Numbered from the stretch's first letter, positions 47,301-58,900 are shown. The stretch is DNA of 64,000 nt from Tomocerus qinae (GCA_020055645.1 CM034546.1:133755875-133819874), one strand, 5' to 3'. The notes: generated from the letters alone by a model not told the origin. A program made the numbers and translations.

Positions 47301-47536
47301 CCGCTGACCACATTCAATGATCAATAAATGTCAACAGAAAAGCCGAACAGAATACGTATTAATATAATTCAGACTAATAATCATTTTAAATAATTACAAA
47401 TGTTATTCAATTTATTGTTAAAAACTTACCAATTCTCTCCACTTTTGGTAACAGCCGAAGCTAAAGCCAATTGTTCTTGAATATTCCAAGTATCCATAGA
47501 CGTAAGGGAATCCTTATTTGTAAGGGAACTGGACAT
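44366..47536 (-). CDS. Brd8: BRD8-like subunit of the NuA4/TIP60 complex
   Basis: Eleven coding exons on the minus strand: 47536-47430, 47259-47078, 46974-46845, 46754-46675, 46596-46478, 46366-46330, 46152-46048, 45977-45277, 45175-44978, 44918-44827 and 44765-44366. They total 2,151 nt (716 aa) with every phase consistent. The N-terminus matches BRD8: TWNIQEQLALASAVTKSGEN then W-DCVSRIIKAHFE (SANT-like), WFSPKNCERQYNALLD, and the coiled ERIKELKFLITQGKDQY. The rest is acidic and Ser/Lys-rich. No bromodomain is present, unlike the vertebrate protein. The 45.5-45.7 kb part encodes a nine-residue tandem repeat. The human protein is a subunit of the TIP60 histone acetyltransferase complex. An upstream 5' UTR exon is likely, because the first exon has an acceptor (CTTACAG) at 47556. 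Confidence 0.88.
45515..45720. repeat. Coding minisatellite, 27-bp unit, about 7 copies
   Basis: On the plus strand the unit is GGATTCCTTTGCTTCTTCAC plus TTGGCTT. On the coding strand it encodes SKPSEEAKE. Outer copies carry point changes (KPSEEANES, KPSKDAMES) and inner copies are identical, as expected from recent slippage. Because 27 is divisible by 3, copy-number change keeps the frame, and other frames on both strands stay open here as a by-product. Confidence 0.85.
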
Positions 47537-47559
47537 GTCTCTATTTAACCAAGGGCTGT

Positions 47560-48464
47560 AAGAAAATCAAAAATGGCGTGAATGTGAGTTCGGGTTCAGT
47601 CAGGAATGTTTTTAGTTATTTAACTGTAACCTATTTAGAAGTTAGAAGTCTCCCTAAACTTTTTTGAGTCTAAATAAGCTGGTACACAATCAAATAACAG
47701 CCGAAGTTTAATCAATTCTCATTTATTTTTAAGTTTTTAACCCACTTCCTCTGTCAGGGGAAGATTATAACCTGTTTAGTAGTATCCGTCATCGTCATCC
47801 GTGAGTGAACAAGCCAACTTTCGTCCTAGATATTAAATCGAAGTTAGGTCAATTGTTTATATTTTTTGAAACCCTTCCCGACCAGGGGGTGTGGCCGATC
47901 CTGCTCATTTGTGAACTTGGTCTTACTTTTTACCTTAAGCTTACCTTTAACTTGAGTTAGACTTCGATACGATGTTAAAAAACCTTTCAAGGCAAGACAG
48001 CACGCAGACTTATTATAACAACCAAGATCCAAACTGACAACTGACCTGACGGAAGAAAGGATGAAGGAAAGGAAACAAATGAAGAAAAATAGCCAATTGA
48101 AATATTTCCCCGATCCAACGTCGGAAGTCCGAAGTATATCCTATAGCCAGTAATATAGTTCACCGACCGACCGTGCCAGTGTACGAAATTCCAAAAGAGA
48201 GATACTTATGAATTTGAATGTTTAGCCCTTCCCACAATAATATTGAAAGCTATACCATGCATGGTGCCATGGACCAAGGAACAAAATATAATGCCTTTGC
48301 TGGGCGCCAGTTCACAATTTTAAACATAAGGTATAAGGTATTTCATATTTAGTAATGCAAGATTATACTAAAGATTTTGAGGACGAAGGAAGGTCAAGTT
48401 ATGTAACAATAATTTTAATATGTACACGTTAACCAATGAAATCGCTCATCAGAGCTCCTTGTCT
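47560..48464. other. Brd8 upstream region
   Basis: No further gene recognised; it should contain the Brd8 5' UTR exon and promoter. Confidence 0.3.
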
Positions 48465-48918
48465 CTATATATAATCGTAGACTTCAATAAATTTACCTGT
48501 CTATATATATATATATATGTACGTGTGGTAGGGAGAACCTAGGGAACCTGCATATATTACGTAAAACAAACCTTCCCCCCCCCCGATGTGTAACGCAAGT
48601 GCTGACTGCAACACTTTTGGGTATCTCTTCCTCCCATCAACTGCTCACGTAATATATGCAGGCTCCTTAAAAGCAAAAAAGCAAAATGCGCAAGCCCAAT
48701 TCTTCTAAATCAACGAAATGAGTCGTTTCACGTTTCATAATATTATTATAAGTCTAAATAAAAATAGAAATTTACATAAGAAGGTTGAATGGTGAGTGGC
48801 GAGTGGGGATCGAATGGAAATGATTAGCGAAAGGGAACATTTCGTAATGATCATAATGTGCGTATTAAATAGCATTTCAAAACTTCTAATCCAAATTGGT
48901 TCTGCTATAATATCGACA

Positions 48919-49312
48919 AACTTAGGCTAGATTTAGACAGCGGGTTATCGTTGCCTCAATTGCCCCCGTTGCCCCCATTGCCTCCGTTGCCCCCTCCCCC
49001 GTTGCCCCTAGTTTAGCCACTTAACCTATTATATTTGCCATTTGCTTCCCGTTACTATTTCTGCCTCTTTTTTGACCTAACCTAATTAAAAATAAGGATA
49101 TTACTTGCTTGTTAGGCTTTAACAATAGAACAGTTTATTTTTTATTAGGTTAGGTCAAAAAAGAGGCAAAAATAGTGACGGGAGGGGATAGGGACAATAT
49201 ATTAAAGTAATAGGTTAAGTGGCAAAACGTGGGGCAACGGGGGAGGGGGCAACGGAGGCAATGGGGGCAATTGAGGCAACGATAACCCGCTGTCTAAATC
49301 CAGCCCAAACTT
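48919..49312. mobile_element. Fold-back element with C/G-rich arms
   Basis: The ends TAGACAGCGGGTTATCGTTG and CAACGATAACCCGCTGTCTA are inverted. The arms continue through GCCTCAATTGCCCCCGTTGC repeats and TTTTTTGACCTAACCTAAT, almost perfectly paired around a centre near 49115. The element is about 390 bp and lies within the larger inverted-repeat region. Confidence 0.75.
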
Positions 49313-50010
49313 ATTCAACATTTTTTAATAGAGCTGGGTTTACTTTTTACTACCCTCTTAATTCTTTTGTGTCAGTTGGGATATCTTTTTGTAGAATTAA
49401 ATAACAGTACTGGGAGCCACTATTTATTCTTTAAAAATATTTATTCGTAAGTTGACTCATGGGGTTTGTACGTTTTTCCAAAATCGTAGAGGGAATCTTA
49501 TTATTTCCATTTTAAAAGGATGAAGGAAGCTTTTTGGTAACTTTGTGGGAGTTTTTTCGAAAATAGTCTTTCATTGTTCCCTGTATTTGATGCTACGATC
49601 TACAGTTAATAGTATTAATTGAAATGTACTTTGCATTTACAAAGTTAACATAACAACCAAATGGGATGTTTTCGAAATTGTTTTTATTACTGTGTGTGTG
49701 TTGGGTGGCCTGGTGAATTTTTCTTGAGTGCTAGATTTGCCCCTTAGCTGGGTTCACTAGTTGTCTATAAACTTCCCTATCTCACACCTCTTTTTTGCAC
49801 TAATTACATTGGACACTTACATTGGACACCGTCCGACGATCTCTCATTGGCTTGCCAAAATAAGACTCTAAATACCGTTTGTCTTATGGAAGGTAGGACT
49901 CTGTACCAGCAACATTGGTATTTAGTCTTCTTTGATAGATATTATTTAGCAGACGGGGTCAATTAACTCTCTGGCTATTAAATAATATGTAAAACAATAG
50001 ATTATATGAT

Positions 50011-50121
50011 CAGGAAACAAAAAAGTAAAAATGAAAAAAAGAATACTTTTTTAAAAACTTACTCCTGATACCTTTTATTATAAAAAAGGTAAAATGCAAA
50101 AAAGGTAATTTTTTGTTTATG
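50011..50121. mobile_element. hAT-type MITE, degenerate third copy
   Basis: Starts CAGGAAACAAAAAAGTAAAA and keeps TTTTTTAAAAACTTACTCCT, TTTTATTATAAAAAAGGTAA and TTTTTTGTTT in the family order, but it is internally deleted to about 110 bp. Confidence 0.55.
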
Positions 50122-51665
50122 AAATATATATTACAGTAAATACCCGTTTAATTCTTATCAACCGATATCAGCACTTAGATTTTTAAAACTGGGCTCTTAA
50201 GATAAGCCCTAAAATGGCCCGCAAATTTTTTGATACGGGAAAGGTGAGAAGGCGGGAATTTTTTTTTGGGGAGCGAGCATGTCTATCTTGGTTGTTTGTC
50301 AATAAGACTTTGAAAATCTAAGCAAGACATGACAAGTCCTATAGTAGGTATCTATTAGACCTCGGACCTATTTTTCATTTCCGTTTAGTATTAATCGAGT
50401 TACGACATATTGAGGTACCTTTCACTCGAAAAAGTGCGTAAAAAGTGCGTGAGAGTGGGAGTCGAGTCATTAAAAATATGGGCCTTAGCCTTAAGCACTA
50501 CTAATTATTTGACACTTTGACAATATTGACAGGTACACACAGAATAGGCCATAGGCCATCTACCGTGTTGTGTCAAGACCTCACTAACGATCTCCATTGT
50601 TAATCTATGGACAGGTACATAAGTTTTCAGACTTCCACTCCCTAGTCACAGAAAATGCCATTTTAAGAAAATGCCATGCCATGCTATATTATATATATAA
50701 TTAATTAATAATAATTATATAATTAAAACCTACTAAATGAATGTAAATCACTAATCTGTAAACATAAGAAGTGTCTAACATTTTTTTGCAAACATTAGTT
50801 ATCACTTATCACACATTGGTACTATCCAATATCCATAATATTAGAATACCATATTACAACTTATCATCACATTATATGCATTAAATGGTTGTGGCAAATA
50901 CGGTAGACTTGCAAACTTTCATGATTTTCGTAGCATAAAAAATTTGGCCAAAAGAATGTTATTATACCCTCATCTAAAGCACAACCATGCCGTTGCCAAA
51001 CTTTATACGAAATATTTGCCAGGATAGTCCTAGTAGATTAGATTAATTTAACATCATTTAGACAACCATTTGGGTATTGCAGCCACTGCAGGATATCATA
51101 TTGATACAGCGTTCTCATTATGTGTGATATATATAGTGTAAAAACATCCAAATCTGAAGAGTTTTAAGAACTATTATATTATAGTTGAACCCAGCTAAGG
51201 GGCGAACCTGGCACTCAAGAGAAATTAAGCAGGCAACCCATCACAGTAATAAAAACAATTCCGGTTCAAATGGGGAGTAATAAAACATTATTTTTATTAA
51301 ACACCCCAGAATGTTCCCCTTTCCGGGATTTTGGAAAACGAATTGCCTTCTTTAGCTAATTATTTCCATTCAATCACCAATAATCATCTTATGTGAATTC
51401 GTATTATTGTTCTGATGTTATAATAATATGAAACAACTCAATTCGTTGGTTTAGAGGGAGGGGCATGCGCATTTTACTTTTTTGCTTTCAAGGAACGTGC
51501 ATATATTACGTTGATAGTTGATGGGAGGAAGCGATGCCCAATAGAGTTACAGCTAGCACTTGCGCTACACTTGAGAAAGGGGGTTTTACGTTACGTAATA
51601 TATGCAGGTTTCCTAGGCGGTCGTACCAAGACATAGATAGTCAGGTATTAGTGCGATTATATTAT

Positions 51666-52669
51666 AGAATTCCCACACTCCTACTACATTAGTTATATTA
51701 TATATGATTGTGTACATTAAGTAAAAACTATCTATTCACTATTTTGTCTCAATAAACAGTCTCTGAGTTGTTTTTAATTTTTTGCTTCACTTGACATTCA
51801 AGGCCAATTTATACTACGATAGTTTAAAGAAATGTCTTATATTAATTACCCTTTTCAGCTATCTTTTTAGCTCATTTTTAATTCTTTTAATTGGTTTTTG
51901 TTTGCCGTCGAATGTGGCAATGATCGAAGCAATGAACTGAGAAGAAATCGTAACCATAAATCGTGAAACACAATTGGCCTGGTGGATGGTATATTGCTTT
52001 TCAGTTAAGATTCCTTCGCGTCTCAGCCATGAAAACAAAATCATTTAACTGGATTAAAAATAAGTTGAAAAATATTGCCGAGAAGAATAATACATACACA
52101 TACGGCATTCAGTAATTAATATAATTATATACATAGTGCATATATGTCCGTATAAAATAACGTATAATAGTACCAACTTAATAAGAATTATTATGATTGG
52201 ATCCAATTGATATATCAATGCATTTAACTACTACCACAGTGTATAACTGTACACAATATAGTAAATTGCTTTGATTTAAATTGAACTCAAACTCAGATGA
52301 TATTATGCATTAAACCAGAGTTATTAAACGTGGTTACGATAAACAATTTTGAGTCGCCGCTATTAACATTTTATATCTTTGCTCAGTATAACTTCTTCAC
52401 TTGAAGACAAAAGTCGAAACAGATTCATTTATTGTGGTATGTAAGAACGTAGCACATTTGCATATTCTTTAAAGTGACATCAATTTTTTGGACAACTAAA
52501 GGTACAGGTATTAAAAATTTCTTTGTACTTTCATACTACATATTCATACATATTTAAGCTGGAAGATAATTTTCATAACAGCAAAGAAATCTAGATCTTC
52601 AAAATTGGAAAGTTCTTAAAATACTTTATTTTATTTTACTAGACAAGATAGAACATCGCCAAGGTCATA
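51666..52669. other. Spacer before the nicotinic-receptor-like gene
   Basis: One minus-strand frame (52044-51859) has a plausible acceptor just upstream and fair composition (FSWLRREGILTEKQYTIHQ), but no recognisable homology; I would not call it a gene. The rest is AT-rich. Confidence 0.25.
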
Positions 52670-53956
52670 ATGAAAGCTCTGGAAGTACTGTTAATTACTT
52701 TGGCCTTGTTTGCCAAAAACTCGGAGCCATCTCCAAATGAAAAGAGATTACTTCATCATCTGCTAGATATGTACAACACTTTGGAACGGCCCGTTGAAAG
52801 CGAATCGAAGCCAGTTGTGGTCAAGCTTGGGCTGACCTTATTGCAAATTATCGATTTATGTGAACAAAGTCAAATTCTGACGACAAATGCATGGTTGCAT
52901 ATGGAATGGTCGGATTCGAACTTGAAATGGAACACTTCAGAGTTTGCGAACATCACAGATATTCGTATCCCGCCCCACCGAGTTTGGAAACCGGATATTT
53001 TAATGTACAACAGTGCAGACATGGCATTCGACTCCACCTATCCAACAAATTTTGTGGTTAAATATGATGGCAACGTTTCCTACATCCCTCCGGGTATTTT
53101 TAAAAGTACTTGCAAGATCGACCTGACATTATTCCCTTTTGAAGAACATCAATGCACGATGAAATTCGGCAGTTGGACCTACGATGGACATACGATGGAC
53201 ATTGTATTGCATTCCGAAGATGGAGGGGATTTGACAAGTTTTACATCTAATTCTGAATGGGAAGTTCTGGAAATGCCAGCAGAGAAGCATACGAATTATT
53301 ATTCTTGCTGTTCGGAACCATATGTAGATGTGACGTTCACAATCCATTTACGACGCCGTGGAGAGGGAGTGCTGCATACTTTAATGTTCCAATTTGTACT
53401 CATCTCTGCTATCTCCTTATTTGGCTTCCTCCTCCCAGTCAACTCCAAAGCCAAGTTATTTCTAAACCTTGCAGCTATTTTCTGCATTATTTTCATGATC
53501 AACACTGTCAACACTACTCTGTCAATCCCTCTTGGCCATGTCCCCTTCTTTTACAAATATTTCTCCGCTTTAATAATTATTGTACTAATATCGATTCTCT
53601 CATCCATTTTAATTCTGAATTTTGTTGCCAACTCAAAAAATTCTGATGAAATACCCCAATGCATTCGTGCTATTTTGTTGAAATTTATTCCAGCTATTTT
53701 ATTTATGACTCAAGGTAAATTAAATGAAAGAAAACGTGGCGGCTGCGAATTGGACGAACAATACTTATTGAATCAAAATTCTGAGCTTTCAGTAATTCGT
53801 AATGAGATTAAAGTCATCACTGACAAACTTCGAAAGGATGAAGCTCAAGAAGATGTTGCCAAAGATTGGATATTCGCAGCCAATGTTGTTAACCGACTAT
53901 CTCTGATTACTTTGACAATCATAACGGTCATTATTACCGGCGCATTTTTAGCATAA
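52670..53956 (+). CDS. Nicotinic acetylcholine receptor-like subunit, intronless
   Basis: 428 codons in one exon. Signal peptide about 1-18. The ligand domain holds the alpha-type set: loop D W75...W80, loop A WKPDILMYNSAD (Y113), Cys-loop C148-x13-C162, loop B GSWTYDG (W169), and loop C YSCCSEPY with the vicinal C213-C214. Four helices follow: M1 about 235-255, M2 about 262-281, M3 about 294-319, M4 about 402-424. M2 is unusual: the normal GEK start reads KAK, so the Glu that forms the cation-selectivity ring is Ala, and the gate leucine aligns with Phe. The M3-M4 loop is short. It may be a divergent channel subunit or a ligand-binding partner. Lack of introns suggests a retrocopy origin, though the protein is full-length with no stops. 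Confidence 0.85.
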   Translation: MKALEVLLITLALFAKNSEPSPNEKRLLHHLLDMYNTLERPVESESKPVVVKLGLTLLQIIDLCEQSQILTTNAWLHMEWSDSNLKWNTSEFANITDIRIPPHRVWKPDILMYNSADMAFDSTYPTNFVVKYDGNVSYIPPGIFKSTCKIDLTLFPFEEHQCTMKFGSWTYDGHTMDIVLHSEDGGDLTSFTSNSEWEVLEMPAEKHTNYYSCCSEPYVDVTFTIHLRRRGEGVLHTLMFQFVLISAISLFGFLLPVNSKAKLFLNLAAIFCIIFMINTVNTTLSIPLGHVPFFYKYFSALIIIVLISILSSILILNFVANSKNSDEIPQCIRAILLKFIPAILFMTQGKLNERKRGGCELDEQYLLNQNSELSVIRNEIKVITDKLRKDEAQEDVAKDWIFAANVVNRLSLITLTIITVIITGAFLA

Positions 53957-55098
53957 ATTTGTTTTCGAATAGAAATCGCCAATTATTACAATTACAAGTA
54001 TTACTACTAAATACGAAAATATTCCCATTCGTTGTAAATCAAATTTCAGTTCCGATGTTAAAATAGAACTTCCCTCAAATATAACAGCAATAAAATATCA
54101 ATCATGTTTCATTTAATATTTCTCTGTTCAACTGTGTCACTTTATTGCAGCTTATAACAATCTCATTCACGGTACTCGATCTTAACAAAAATGCAAAAAA
54201 CATGTACTCAAAAATAGACCAGATATATAATATTCTATACAGTTCAATTTCAACTCATGGAGTTATATTAATAATTTCAGATGACAAATAATAAACTATA
54301 ACAAGTTTCCTCTATTATAACTAGTTAACGCGTATGTAAGTTAATTGGGGCTAATTCATATACATCTGAGCATCTTTGATATTGATACAAACATAATTAC
54401 TATAATATATCTATAATACAATTATTTTGCTAAACTGACTACTAGATGCTTCCCTGTATAAACATCGAACTGAACTGAAAATAAGAAACTATTAGCGGGA
54501 TAAAAATGATATACTTACCCAAGTAATTTCGACCTTTAGTTTGCATGTAACTTTCTGAGAAAATGAATTCATAATTATGGAGCATGATAAGAATACATTT
54601 TCAATATCCTTCTTTGCTTATCCGCATATTCCTAGAATAATACTTGCCACATTAATGGTGCAGAAACTTCAGTTATATTTCAGGTTGTTAATGAGACGTG
54701 ATTGTGACAAATCACTTAATGGTTTGCCTAATTACCTACAAAGACGTATTGAAGGGAGTTTTAGGGGTTTCAACCCCCTTGGAAATCCAATGAAATTTTT
54801 TTCCAAACTAGCAAAAATTTTCGTAGCAAAATTTTATATATAATAGTGAAAATGACTTTGAAATTTAAGCCTCCCCAAAATTCAGTTCTGTATAAGTAGT
54901 ACGTGCTTGATTACCTTTATATATCCATGACTTTTAGTCAGCAGTATCCGCTCGATTCGATCATTGCCCTTTATTTAAATAATGTTCAACCTGTGAATCA
55001 ATCAACTTAATACAAATATCCACTGGCTCTTATATACTGTTCTAAGATTGTATCTATACACACATGCAATAACCAACCTAGTATTTCCTATCCAAGTG
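53957..55098. other. Intergenic, no gene seen
   Basis: AT-rich; an open frame at 54577-54843 has no recognisable content. Confidence 0.35.
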
Positions 55099-55106
55099 TA
55101 TAAAAG
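55099..55106 (+). promoter_or_regulatory. TATA box of the small secreted peptide gene
   Basis: TATAAAAG lies 107 bases ahead of the start codon, matching the spacing seen at the other secreted-protein gene near 39.2 kb. Confidence 0.5.
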
Positions 55107-55205
55107 CTGTAGATGATATTCATCTCATCATCACAAACCATTCTCAGTCCTATTTCGAACAACAATACAAACAACTCTTTCAGTTTCTACGCTTCAAAAC
55201 CAAAA

Positions 55206-55529
55206 ATGAAATCCTTCATTGTCTTCCTCTGCTTCGTTGTCGTCTCATTTGTCGCCGCCGGTGGTCGGTCGGCATACTCCACGCCCCAAGAAATCCCTGA
55301 CGATATTAAAGATTCTCTCCGGGCACCCGAAGTCCCAATTGGCTCTCGATTGACCCGTGCTAATGTGGTAATTTAATATTCGGCATTAAAACATTGTAAA
55401 GCATACATATTTAAATGAAAATTTTTAAATTGGGTCCGTCGTTTGCTGTAATTTTATCTCAAGGGTAATTGTGCTTGCGTCACCAACCCTTGTCCATGCT
55501 CTGGTGATTCCGATCCGTATCCATATTAG
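55206..55529 (+). CDS. Small secreted peptide with CAC and CPC motifs
   Basis: Exon 1 is 55206-55367 and exon 2 is 55464-55529, in phase 0, 75 aa. The signal peptide is MKSFIVFLCFVVVSFVAAGG. The linker contains a possible propeptide with Arg sites (SRLTRANV). The C-terminal exon encodes GNCACVTNPCPCSGDSDPYP, four cysteines in two tight pairs, so up to two disulfides or a metal site. The start is the ATG directly before the signal peptide. I do not recognise the family; an effector, hormone or immune peptide are all possible. Confidence 0.6.
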
Positions 55530-57049
55530 ATTGCTGACTGAGGTACTGATGAGTCCTGGCTTGCTGTGAGATAAATCGTTAAATTCTTTCATTTCTGTTT
55601 ATGGTAACTTTCGGTAACTTTATGGTTTCTGAAATAAAATAGAAAATCGTGCTCTAAAATTTAGTAGTTCTTAATAAGGATTGTCCATATCACAACATGT
55701 TCGCAGGTTCAAGGTTCGTAGAACTGGAAGATCTCCAGAGTATCTGTTGGTTCAGTTCAACATGCCTAACCTAACTTCCCTAGCCTAAATGATTATTTTC
55801 AAATTAATTGGAATGGATCAGCTCTATGAACCCAATGTTTAAAATGCTTTACTTAATTATCATTAGTTTATTTATTTATCAATAGTTAATATTTCTACAC
55901 TTTGTCTGATGAGTAAACGTTACGAACAGCCGTACTTTAACAACTATAGAAAATTCAGAGAAATGATTTGACATAGGTAGTCAATAAAATTAACTATATT
56001 AATAACATTGTTATCATATAAATAATGATGATTGTACCTATGTTGTATGTATCTAACTATCTATCTATGTATGTTCTATGCCATGGACGTTGCCATTTTG
56101 TAGCAATGCGCAACCGCCAATGAAATACAATATTCTAATTCTTTGGAAGGCACCCGACATAGGCACCCGACATAGGCACATTACGTGTGTTGAACTTCGG
56201 GTAAACTGCTTTGGGGTACATTATCTTAAACAGTAACAGATTATAAACAGTAACAGGGCCGCAGCCAGAAAAAAATTTGGGGGGGGGGCGAAAAAAATAA
56301 TTGAAATCAGCACGAGAATTTCTTCCTTTTCCTTTCGATTTTCTGGGGGGGCGGGCACCCACCTGGCACAGCTCCCGACCTGAACATTAATACAAATTAT
56401 TAACCGCTAGATTTCTTTGTGGGATTCAATTTTTGTATAAAATCCAATCCAATAGCAGGACTGGGGGCCTAACAGTACTGGGGGCATAACAGTACTGGGG
56501 GTCTCTAGTATTCTATATAAATAAAATTATTATTTTTCCCTATATGCATGTGCCAGTTTTATTTACACATTAATCTAATGAGGTAATGTAGTGCACTGCA
56601 TTTTGTGCTAACTTCAGATTACGAATTTCGGCTTGCATCTAGAGAAGTGACTCCGAAAAAGTAAAAGGAAGGGGACTTTATTCCTTTTTCCTAGATTATA
56701 TTATCTTTTTCAACACATTCTTCAAATAGAGTGGAAAAGAAGTCTATCCAGCACAGCACACTATAACATAGATAACACTCTAACTGAATTAAATTGCAGT
56801 ATTAATATTTAAAGTTAATTGGTACACGGAGTAACAAAAGTGTTACAATATTTGCAGGGCCGCAGCCAGAAAAAAATTTCGGGAGGGGCCCGGCAAATAA
56901 ATTTTTGGGTTTTAAAGCAAAAATTCCTTTCCTTTCGTCGATTTCGGGGGGGGGCGGGCCCCCGGCCCCCCCCCTCGCTGCGGCCCTGAATATTTGCAAT
57001 ACAATAATACACTACATACATACCTAGTGAAAGTTAGTATGTATTTGTC
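55530..57049. other. Intergenic with two copies of a G-rich repeat
   Basis: No gene seen. The repeat copies near 56255-56375 and 56857-56990 are described separately. Confidence 0.35.
56255..56990. repeat. GGGCCGCAGCCAGAAA repeat, two copies
   Basis: Copies at about 56257-56375 and 56857-56990 both start AGGGCCGCAGCCAGAAAAAA, pass through a poly-G run, then CCTTTCCTTTCG..GATTT and another G run. The second ends GCTGCGGCCCTG, the inverse of its start, so this is a terminal-inverted-repeat element. A decayed third copy lies at about 5465-5560. The minus-strand frames here are artefacts of the repeat. Confidence 0.65.
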
Positions 57050-57430
57050 ATATACTGGGAGAGATATGAGATATCCGTCTAGAGGAGAATCATGGTTCTG
57101 GGCCGTAAGACTGAGAGGGATATCTGTGCTTGTAATTACCTGATAATTACTAAACTGTTAGGTTGGTTGAAGTAAGACAATCGTTGCACATTTTAAAAAT
57201 CGCGCCATTAAATACACAGGGCATACCAAGACATCTCTATTACCAAGACCCGCTTTCGAGGGACTTACACTTACCTAAAACCTAATTAAAACAATAACAT
57301 TGATAGGTATCATCTCTCTAACTAATAATTAGTAATTATCAGGTAATTATAAACACAGATATGCTTCTCAGTCTAGCCAGGCAGAGCCATGATATCTCTC
57401 CCTGGAGGATATCCCTCCCAGTCTACCACA
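57050..57430. mobile_element. Fold-back element interrupted by a GGTTGAAG MITE
   Basis: The outer arms (about 57055-57163 and 57310-57425) pair through GGGAGAGATAT, GATATCC, CTGAGA, GATATCTGTG and AATTACCTGATAATTACTAA. Between them (57165-57310) sits a right-truncated copy of the GGTTGAAGTAAGACA family with its core CCCGCTTTCGAGGGACTTA. The smaller element evidently landed in the centre of the palindrome. Confidence 0.7.
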
Positions 57431-58900
57431 TATACGTAGTATGAATTACAATGATATTGTAAACGATGGATAGTAAAGAAAATAGAAAGCTGAAAGTAAT
57501 TTTGTATTTATATAGTCTACGTAGGTAATTATTTTTACATTGTATTTATCTCACTGTCCTTTACTTTTCAAGCTAAACAACCGATCAGTTAAATTATATA
57601 ATTATATATTTGATACTTATCGAAATAAATAAGTATGAAATTTTCTGTGTTGTTGACAGTTTTAGCTTTAAACAATTTTATTAAGCCGTTTTATTGTGTG
57701 GGTATAAAAATAGCATTTGCAGATCCAACAAAAAATTTAATTTTTAGAGATATAATCACAATGGAATTTATAGAATTCTTCAGTTATCCTCATTCCCCAG
57801 TGGATTTGTTGTATTTGACGATGGTAGAGGAAGATTTATATGCCATTGTCAAAGAGTACATCTCCAAGTTGGACAAAGAGCCGGAATATTTTTTCAAAAG
57901 GTAAGAAATATAAAAAATATATCTCATTAATAGCAAAACAATTCTGAATGTTACCGTCTTAGATATATTGCAGATTATGAGGAGAGCACACTTGTGGCTT
58001 TCAATGATTGGAATAGCACAAATGGGGAAGAAAAACGTTTCCTGATACCAGCCAACCCAATCTGGACGTATAGAATGATATGGCGCTATGTCACTGACTT
58101 TCCTGAAATTAAAAATGTTATACTTTCCAGTGGATATTCTGGTATGTCGCTATAAAATGTATTTGTGTGACCACAAATAAATTTATAAACATCTTATAAA
58201 TTTAATATAACATTTATTTATTTCCAATATTCCAATGTAGAAATATTGGAAAAATATAAAGCCACAGTAAACGAACACTTTGTATTTCCTGACGAGAATG
58301 ACCTAAATGTTTCAATGGGCAATTTACTTAATTTACAGGATGTGTACGACTTAAACGTAACAGAGGTGATGTAATGTTTACAAAGCAATTTAGAAATGTT
58401 CATTTTTAATAAATATTCACTAACGTTTTGAAAATCTTCAGCTTGCAGATGGGATTATTGCAAATGTGACCACGAATGCAAGTCTTTCAGCAATTCATTG
58501 CTATGAAATAGCAAAATTTGCCCTGTGGAATAGCAGTCAATATACATTGGCTGTAGACTGGCTGGGAATTGCATATCGGAAAAGTTTGAATGTTGGTGCA
58601 GATGCACACCCAATATTGGATTATCTGGAAGATGATGCCATAAATAACTTAATGGGCGAAGTTATTAAAGAAGTAAGGGAAGCTGCAATTGCAATATATA
58701 GTAATTAATATAATTAATATAAAGCTTGTTTAAATTGTACAATTAAACGTATATAATTCTGAGAAACTTTTTAATCAAAGGCAATTTTTGACAGCATGAT
58801 GAAAATTGGGTAGAAGAAATGCGGAATAAATTCAATCAATACCAATTTGTTGATAAGATTGATTCGGATTTCATTTTGCTCCCTCTAAAGAAACTTCTTC

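Larger units (their letters stand above)
48465..51665. repeat. Large nested inverted-repeat region
   Basis: The outer arms (about 48465-48770 and 51395-51665) are reverse complements at roughly 80 percent by eye, sharing CCTGCATATATTACGT, GTTGATGGGAGGAAG and GCGCATTTT.CTTTTTTGCTT. Inner arms (about 49640-49765 and 51170-51290) share GCCCCTTAGCTGGGTTCA and AATTGTTTTTATTACTGTG. Smaller elements sit inside. There is no transposase or other gene, so it is a decayed composite or a stack of palindromic elements. Confidence 0.7.

Noticed and set aside
49219-49404. Open frame starting MAKRGATGEGATEAMGA
   Set aside because: It is the right arm of the C/G-rich fold-back read through into flanking DNA.
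51859-52044. Possible minus-strand exon of 61 codons
   Set aside because: Acceptable composition and a nearby acceptor, but no recognisable family, no donor partner and no start context; kept only as a note.
56815-57021. Pro/Gly-rich minus-strand frames
   Set aside because: Produced by the G-rich GGGCCGCAG repeat; no splice or homology support.
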